A stretch of DNA of 11,718 nucleotides from the NCBI GenBank assembly GCA_018065295.1, contig JAGHTQ010000005.1, forward strand, positions 1-11,718, read 5' to 3'. The notes below the pieces were generated by a model. It was not told the DNA's origin, ran no database searches, and saw only the letters and a program-made list of their open reading frames with translations. Origin of the DNA: Candidatus Colimonas fimequi. GTDB taxonomy: Bacteria > Bacillota > Clostridia > Peptostreptococcales > Anaerovoracaceae. Below are positions 7,550 through 11,718 of this stretch, piece after piece. How positions within the stretch are numbered: position 1 is the first letter of the stretch; the number at the start of each line of letters is the position of its first letter. Position numbers and translations under genes: made by a program.

Positions 7550-8264
7550 TTGCTCTCATCCTCCTTTCAAGTCTTGCTAACAGCTTACTCAGGATGAGTA
7601 CACATGTGAGATAAACAAGGGCTACGAATACCAACGGCATGAATGCCTGGTATGTAACACCCTGAATATTCAGGGCAGCCTTAGTAATATCTCTGCAACC
7701 GATAACAGTTACCAGTGATGTGTCCTTAAGTAATGTGATCATTTCATTTCCCAGTGCTGGCAGAATGTTTCTGATTGCCTGAGGAATGATAATCTTAGTC
7801 ATAGTCTGTCTGTAGTTAAGACCCAGTGAGCGGCCAGCTTCCATCTGACCAGGATCTACTGACTGGATACCACTACGTACGATTTCTGCAACGTATGCAC
7901 CGGAGTTAATACCGAATGCCAGTGTTGCAACCAGAATCTGGTTTCTGCTTGATGCAAAGATTACAAAGTACATAATCAGAAGCTGAACCATCATAGGTGT
8001 TCCTCTGATTACTGTCAGGTAAACTCTGCAGAACCAGTCTGCAATATTGAGAAGAACAACGCTAGCACCCTTAGCGTTCTTTCTTCTTGAATCATGTGAT
8101 GTGCGTATTACCGCAATGATTATACCAATCGCAACACCGAGAATAAGAGCCATAACTGCAACCCTTATAGTAACAGTGAAACCGCTGAGATACATCATCC
8201 AGCGGTCTTCTGCAATAAACGATTGGTTGAAATCAGCGGCAATATCTGCGAGCCATGCCTGCAT
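7536..8264 (-). CDS. Polar amino acid ABC transporter, permease (GlnP/HisM-like)
   Basis: The 242-residue inner-membrane protein has several hydrophobic helices, for example near 30-53, 92-104, 110-125 and 208-228. It shows the PAAT permease hallmarks: RGTP (87-90), and the EAA loop starting EAGRSLGLN (142-150) and running to IRNILPALGN (164-173), which docks on the ATPase. Only one permease gene is present, so the transporter would use a homodimer. The start is supported by AAAGGAG-like sequence ending 5 nt before the ATG. It lies 51 nt after the solute-binding protein gene. That gap has no strong terminator; only a small ACAC-CTA-GTGT dyad is visible. Confidence 0.95.
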   Translation of the reverse strand: MQAWLADIAADFNQSFIAEDRWMMYLSGFTVTIRVAVMALILGVAIGIIIAVIRTSHDSRRKNAKGASVVLLNIADWFCRVYLTVIRGTPMMVQLLIMYFVIFASSRNQILVATLAFGINSGAYVAEIVRSGIQSVDPGQMEAGRSLGLNYRQTMTKIIIPQAIRNILPALGNEMITLLKDTSLVTVIGCRDITKAALNIQGVTYQAFMPLVFVALVYLTCVLILSKLLARLERRMRASDRR

Positions 8265-8315
8265 AATTTCTCCTTTTATCTAAATATACACCTAGTGTTT
8301 AATCACCCAAGTATT

Positions 8316-9068
8316 TTATTCTGCGTTGATGTACTTGTCGATGATAGCGTCCAGGCTTCCGTCTTCCTTCATCTTAGCCAGAGTGTTGTTAACCTGCTCG
8401 AGAAGTTCTTCGTTATCCTTAGCGATAGCGATAGCGTATTCTTCTACTACATATTCAGTGTCCAGAATCTTCAGACCTTCGTTAGCTTCTACGAATGCCT
8501 TAGCTGGTTCGTTGTCGATTACTACGCAGTCAACCTTGCCGCTCTTAAGAGCTTCGATTGCGTTAGCACCAGTTGTGTATGGAGTAACGTGATCTACACC
8601 GTAGTCATCTTCACAGTAGATGTGACCAGTTGTTGATTCCTGTACACCGATCATAGCGCCATCAAGATCATCAACGCTAGCGATAGCTGAATCTTCCTTA
8701 ACTACGATAACCTGTACGCCAGTTGCATATGATTCTGAGAAGTTAACGTTCTCTTCTCTTTCTGGAGTCTTAGTCATGCCAGCGATACCAACGTCAGCCT
8801 TACCTGAAGTAACTGCAGGAATGATTGAGTTGAAGTCGATGTCCTGAATTTCAAGATCCATTTCCAGTTCATCTGCGATTGCCTGTGCGATTTCTACGTC
8901 GATACCAGCGAAACCTGTGTCAGTTGAATCATCAACGTATTCATATGGAGGGAATGCAGCGTTTGTTGCCATTACCAGAGTGCCGCCTGTTGAGCTGCTG
9001 CTTCCACAAGCTGTCATAGCGAATGCGAATGCGAGCACCATTACGATTGCTAAAATCTTCTTCTTCAT
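8316..9068 (-). CDS. Amino acid ABC transporter solute-binding lipoprotein
   Basis: The 250-residue precursor has a positively charged N-terminus (MKKK), a hydrophobic core and a lipobox MTAC with Cys21 as the likely lipidated residue; methionine at -3 is slightly unusual. A Ser/Gly linker follows, then a type 3 (SBP_bac_3) fold. Visible signs are AAFPPYEY (37-44), GFAGIDVEIAQAIADEL (52-68), a carboxylate-binding arginine expected at R104 in TPERE, and VVIDNEPA (182-189), whose Asp usually holds the ligand amino group. It would capture a polar amino acid outside the membrane and deliver it to the permease. AAGGAG (9076-9081), 7 nt before the ATG, supports the start. It is the first gene of the operon. 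The specific ligand is not determinable. Confidence 0.95.
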   Translation of the reverse strand: MKKKILAIVMVLAFAFAMTACGSSSSTGGTLVMATNAAFPPYEYVDDSTDTGFAGIDVEIAQAIADELEMDLEIQDIDFNSIIPAVTSGKADVGIAGMTKTPEREENVNFSESYATGVQVIVVKEDSAIASVDDLDGAMIGVQESTTGHIYCEDDYGVDHVTPYTTGANAIEALKSGKVDCVVIDNEPAKAFVEANEGLKILDTEYVVEEYAIAIAKDNEELLEQVNNTLAKMKEDGSLDAIIDKYINAE

Positions 9069-9246
9069 TGTAGTTCTCCTTTTATGTTTATGTTTGCTAA
9101 ACCATATACAATAATATGTATGATATGCGAATAATTATACATTAATACCCATAAACATTCCATAACAATTTGGCATTTTAGCAACATTTAATCACACATT
9201 AGCAACTTAAAATGGTATATTATCCCATGGAGGGTAGTAGTAGACT
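9069..9246. promoter_or_regulatory. Divergent intergenic promoter region (ABC operon / EamA gene)
   Basis: This AT-rich 178-bp gap must hold both promoters. For the minus strand, TATAAT lies at 9134-9139 with only a weak -35 upstream; transcription would start near 9127, giving a leader of about 58 nt. A small dyad ATACA-N6-TGTAT (9106-9121) lies in that leader. For the plus strand, TATATT (9216-9221) is preceded by TG one base upstream, with a poor -35. An 8-bp direct repeat TTAGCAAC occurs at 9178-9185 and 9199-9206, 21 bp apart, just upstream of the plus-strand promoter. The shorter TTAGCAA recurs on the minus strand at 9094-9100. Promoter positions are pattern matches only. Confidence 0.45.
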
Positions 9247-10164
9247 ATGTCAAGACAAGCTAAAGGACTTACACTGGCCATTATAGGCCCTGGCTTATGG
9301 GGCATAATGGGCGTTTTCATAAGACCGCTATACGCAGCAGGAATCACGTGCATGGACATCACATTCGTCAGATGTCTTATTGGCGCGATCATGTATTTCC
9401 TGCTCATGCTGATCACCAATCCATCGGTGCTCAAGGTATCGTTTAAGGGACTTCTTATCTGCATGCTATACGGCGTATGTTCGTACGGTATCGGGTTCAA
9501 CTCATATAGCGTTGCAATCACCAGAATACCTGTCGCTATCGCCACCGTACTCATGTTCACTGCACCTGTATGGGTAACCGTGCTGAACATGATCATTTTT
9601 CGCGACAAGCCAGAACGAAGCAAAATCATCGCGATCGTTCTCTGCTTCATCGGCGCAATCCTTGCCGCCGATGTAATAAGTGTTCAGACAGGCGCAGGTC
9701 TGGATCCTTTGGGCATCATAATGAGCCTGGTCAACAGCCTGGGTATGGCAACTCAGCTGATCATCCCTCGATTCTTCGATGGACAGTTCGAGAAAGATAC
9801 AATGATCACTTACGGATTCCTGGGAACATCACTTGCGTGTATGCTCTTCACTGACTTCAGTCACTTTGAAGTCATTAAGACCAGTGACAATGGTACAACT
9901 TTAATCCTTTGCCTGCTGGCAATGGGCGTGCTTTGCACATTCTGTTCCAACGGCTCATACGTTAAAGCGTCTGAGTATATTGACACCGTTTCTGTCAGCA
10001 TTCTCTCTGCTACAGAAGTCGTTGTGGGCGTCATCGTTGGCTATGCGATTTTCCACGAGAGCATTACAGTTCTTCAGGGAATCGGCGCTGTAATCATCAT
10101 GTTCGGAGCGCTCTATCCTAACATCAAGCTTAAGCTTGAAGAGAAGAATCACAAGTTATCATGA
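9247..10164 (+). CDS. EamA/DMT-family transporter (metabolite exporter-like)
   Basis: The 305-residue protein is almost entirely hydrophobic, with about ten predicted membrane helices arranged as two EamA repeats, roughly residues 8-140 and 155-290. The first repeat starts with GPGLWGIMGVFIRPLY, where Family 10 TMS proteins usually have a WG motif. The second ends in the typical ESITVLQGIGAVIIMFGALY (271-290). Such proteins often export amino acids or other small metabolites, but the substrate cannot be predicted. The start is the first in-frame ATG after a stop; GGAGGG (9229-9234) lies 12 nt upstream, a rather long spacing. It is transcribed divergently from the amino acid uptake operon, which hints at linked amino acid homeostasis but does not prove it. 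A terminator follows, so it is probably monocistronic. Confidence 0.9.
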   Translation: MSRQAKGLTLAIIGPGLWGIMGVFIRPLYAAGITCMDITFVRCLIGAIMYFLLMLITNPSVLKVSFKGLLICMLYGVCSYGIGFNSYSVAITRIPVAIATVLMFTAPVWVTVLNMIIFRDKPERSKIIAIVLCFIGAILAADVISVQTGAGLDPLGIIMSLVNSLGMATQLIIPRFFDGQFEKDTMITYGFLGTSLACMLFTDFSHFEVIKTSDNGTTLILCLLAMGVLCTFCSNGSYVKASEYIDTVSVSILSATEVVVGVIVGYAIFHESITVLQGIGAVIIMFGALYPNIKLKLEEKNHKLS

Positions 10165-10168
10165 TAAC
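10155..10168. repeat. Perfect 14-bp palindrome over the EamA stop codon
   Basis: GTTATCATGATAAC reads identically on both strands and contains the TGA stop (10162-10164). It has no loop, so it is unlikely to act as an RNA hairpin. It could be a protein-binding site or chance. Confidence 0.4.
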
Positions 10169-10177
10169 GTTTAATCG

Positions 10178-10218
10178 CCCCTGATATAGTACCTTTTGGA
10201 ACTGGTCAGGGGTCTTTT
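10178..10218 (+). terminator. Intrinsic terminator after the EamA gene
   Basis: CCCCTGA (10178-10184) pairs with TCAGGGG (10206-10212). Inside, AGTACC and GGAACT pair with one A-A mismatch around a TTTT loop, extending the stem. The 3' arm is followed by TCTTTT (10213-10218). It starts 13 nt after the stop codon. Confidence 0.85.
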
Positions 10219-10357
10219 AATGGTTGATATTTACGAAGCTTTAATATACTATAGACTTGTATAGAAATGATATGCATCTGTATGATGCAATGTGTAGTCA
10301 GTACACATTTATTAATTCGTTTTATCTTTATCATTTATTAAAAGAGAGGTAATAGAA
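10219..10357 (+). promoter_or_regulatory. pckA promoter/leader with two adjacent perfect dyads
   Basis: The 139-nt gap between the EamA terminator and pckA holds no gene. Dyad 1 is TGCATC-TGTAT-GATGCA (10273-10289). Dyad 2 is AATGTGTA-GTCAG-TACACATT (10289-10309); both have 5-nt loops and they share one base. A possible promoter is TTGATA (10224-10229) with TATACT (10245-10250) at a short 15-bp spacing; TATGAT (10281-10286) inside dyad 1 is another -10 candidate. If the first is used, both dyads fall in the transcript leader; if the second, dyad 1 overlaps the -10. AGAGG (10345-10349) lies 8 nt before the ATG. No T run follows dyad 2 closely enough for a standard terminator. Confidence 0.5.
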
Positions 10358-11718
10358 ATGGCAAACATCGATCTTACTAAGTATGGTATCACTGGAACAA
10401 CAGAAATCGTTTACAATCCATCATACGAAGCACTGTTCGAAGAAGAAATGAAACCTGAACTCGAGGGTTTCGATATTGGACAGCTGACTGAACTGGATGC
10501 AGTTAACGTAATGACTGGTATCTACACTGGTCGTTCCCCTAAGGATAAGTACATCGTAATGGACGAAAATTCTAAGGACACTGTATGGTGGACAACTGAT
10601 GAATATAAGAATGACAACCACCCAATGTCAGAAGACGTTTGGGCACAGGTTAAGGACATCGCTAAGAACGCACTTTGCGACAAGAAGCTCTACGTTGTAG
10701 ACGCATTCTGCGGAGCTAACCCTGACACTAGAATGAACATCAGATTCATCATGGAAGTAGCTTGGCAGGCACACTTCGTTAAGAACATGTTCATCGTTCC
10801 TACTGACGAAGAACTTGAAACATTCGAACCTGACTTCGTTATCTACAACGCATCAAAGGCTAAGGTTGAGAACTTCGAAGAACTGGGCCTCAACTCAGAA
10901 ACTTGCGTAGCATTCAACATCACTAGCAGAGAACAGGTTATCATCAACACTTGGTACGGCGGCGAAATGAAGAAGGGTATGTTCTCAATGATGAACTACT
11001 ACCTGCCACTTAAGGGCATCGCTTCAATGCACTGCTCAGCTAACACTGACATGAACGGCGAAAACACAGCAATCTTCTTCGGTCTTTCAGGTACTGGTAA
11101 GACAACTCTGTCAACAGACCCTAAGAGACTCCTCATCGGCGACGACGAACACGGTTGGGACGACAATGGCGTATTCAACTTCGAAGGCGGCTGCTATGCT
11201 AAGGTTATCAACCTTGATAAGGAATCAGAACCAGACATCTACAACGCAATCAGAAGAAACGCTCTTCTCGAGAACGTTACAGTTGATGCAGACGGTAAGA
11301 TTGACTTCGCTGACAAGAGCGTAACAGAGAACACTAGAGTATCATACCCAATCAACCACATCGACAACATCGTACGTCCAGTATCATCAGCTCCAGCAGC
11401 ACAGAACGTAATCTTCCTGTCAGCTGACGCATTCGGCGTACTTCCACCAGTATCAATCCTGACTCCAGAACAGACTCAGTACTACTTCCTGTCAGGTTTC
11501 ACAGCTAAGCTGGCTGGTACAGAGAGAGGTATCACAGAACCTACTCCTACATTCTCAGCTTGCTTCGGTCAGGCATTCCTGGAACTGCACCCAACTAAGT
11601 ATGCAGAAGAACTGGTTAAGAAGATGGAAGTTAGCGGCGCTAAGGCTTACCTGGTTAACACAGGTTGGAACGGCACTGGCAAGAGAATCTCAATCAAGGA
11701 TACTAGAGGCATCATCGA
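10358..11718 (+). CDS. pckA: Phosphoenolpyruvate carboxykinase (ATP), C-terminus cut off
   Basis: The enzyme converts oxaloacetate and ATP to PEP, CO2 and ADP in the cytosol; in anaerobes it often runs in the carboxylating direction to gain ATP. The window holds 453 complete codons; the family is usually about 530-540 residues, so roughly 80 are missing at the edge. ATP-type hallmarks are present: substrate-binding GIYTGRSPKDKYIV (54-67, R59), GGEMKKGMFS (201-210), metal-ligand histidine H225 in SMHCSAN, P-loop GLSGTGKT (242-249), kinase-2 motif LIGDDEHGW (259-267) and R327 in NTRVSYPI. The gene uses a narrow codon set (AAC, TTC, ATC, AAG), consistent with high expression. It sits alone behind a terminator and a structured leader. 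Whether it is gluconeogenic or anaplerotic cannot be told here. Confidence 0.98.
   Translation, partial: MANIDLTKYGITGTTEIVYNPSYEALFEEEMKPELEGFDIGQLTELDAVNVMTGIYTGRSPKDKYIVMDENSKDTVWWTTDEYKNDNHPMSEDVWAQVKDIAKNALCDKKLYVVDAFCGANPDTRMNIRFIMEVAWQAHFVKNMFIVPTDEELETFEPDFVIYNASKAKVENFEELGLNSETCVAFNITSREQVIINTWYGGEMKKGMFSMMNYYLPLKGIASMHCSANTDMNGENTAIFFGLSGTGKTTLSTDPKRLLIGDDEHGWDDNGVFNFEGGCYAKVINLDKESEPDIYNAIRRNALLENVTVDADGKIDFADKSVTENTRVSYPINHIDNIVRPVSSAPAAQNVIFLSADAFGVLPPVSILTPEQTQYYFLSGFTAKLAGTERGITEPTPTFSACFGQAFLELHPTKYAEELVKKMEVSGAKAYLVNTGWNGTGKRISIKDTRGII

Noticed and set aside
8265..8315. Attenuator between the solute-binding protein and permease genes
   Set aside because: Only a 4-bp ACAC/GTGT dyad is visible and no T run follows it.
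9069..9246. T-box or riboswitch ahead of the amino acid ABC operon
   Set aside because: The leader between the likely start and the solute-binding protein is too short for a T-box and shows no terminator/antiterminator pair or known aptamer pattern.

Overview
The window reads as an ordinary stretch of chromosome from a low- to mid-GC Gram-positive anaerobe, most likely a member of the Clostridia (Bacillota). The pointers are the tilS-ftsH linkage, strong AGGAG-type ribosome binding sites, a lipoprotein-type solute-binding protein, a paired short chromate-family transporter and an ATP-type PEP carboxykinase. I cannot fix the genus from sequence alone. I see no phage, insertion sequence, CRISPR, tRNA or rRNA.

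Minus-strand block, read from right to left. (1) A polar amino acid ABC uptake operon: lipoprotein solute-binding protein (8316-9068), permease (7536-8264) and ATPase (6827-7549), closed by a good intrinsic terminator (6781-6814). (2) A second unit of two overlapping short chromate-family membrane proteins (6181-6732 and 5640-6188), followed after 5 nt by tilS (4222-5634). (3) A third unit of ftsH (1918-4131), a PucR-type transcription regulator (353-1918) whose start codon overlaps the ftsH stop codon, and glyA (1-311, cut by the window edge). A promoter-like pair of hexamers lies between tilS and ftsH and is enclosed by a perfect 12-bp inverted repeat, so ftsH-pucR-glyA probably has its own regulated promoter.

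Plus-strand block. A 178-bp divergent intergenic region (9069-9246) separates the ABC operon from an EamA/DMT-family exporter-like gene (9247-10164), which ends in an intrinsic terminator (10178-10218). Next comes a 139-nt leader with two back-to-back perfect hairpins or dyads, then pckA (10358 to the window end, missing roughly its last 80 residues).

The genes cover amino acid uptake and efflux, tRNA(Ile) decoding, membrane protein quality control, one-carbon/glycine metabolism and the PEP-oxaloacetate node. The usual hpt gene of the tilS-hpt-ftsH arrangement is absent, and a PucR regulator plus glyA sit downstream instead. The most interesting material is regulatory: the dyad over the ftsH promoter, the pckA leader dyads, a possible TTG start for ftsH and a possibly leaderless transporter mRNA. 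I found no convincing new multi-gene system.
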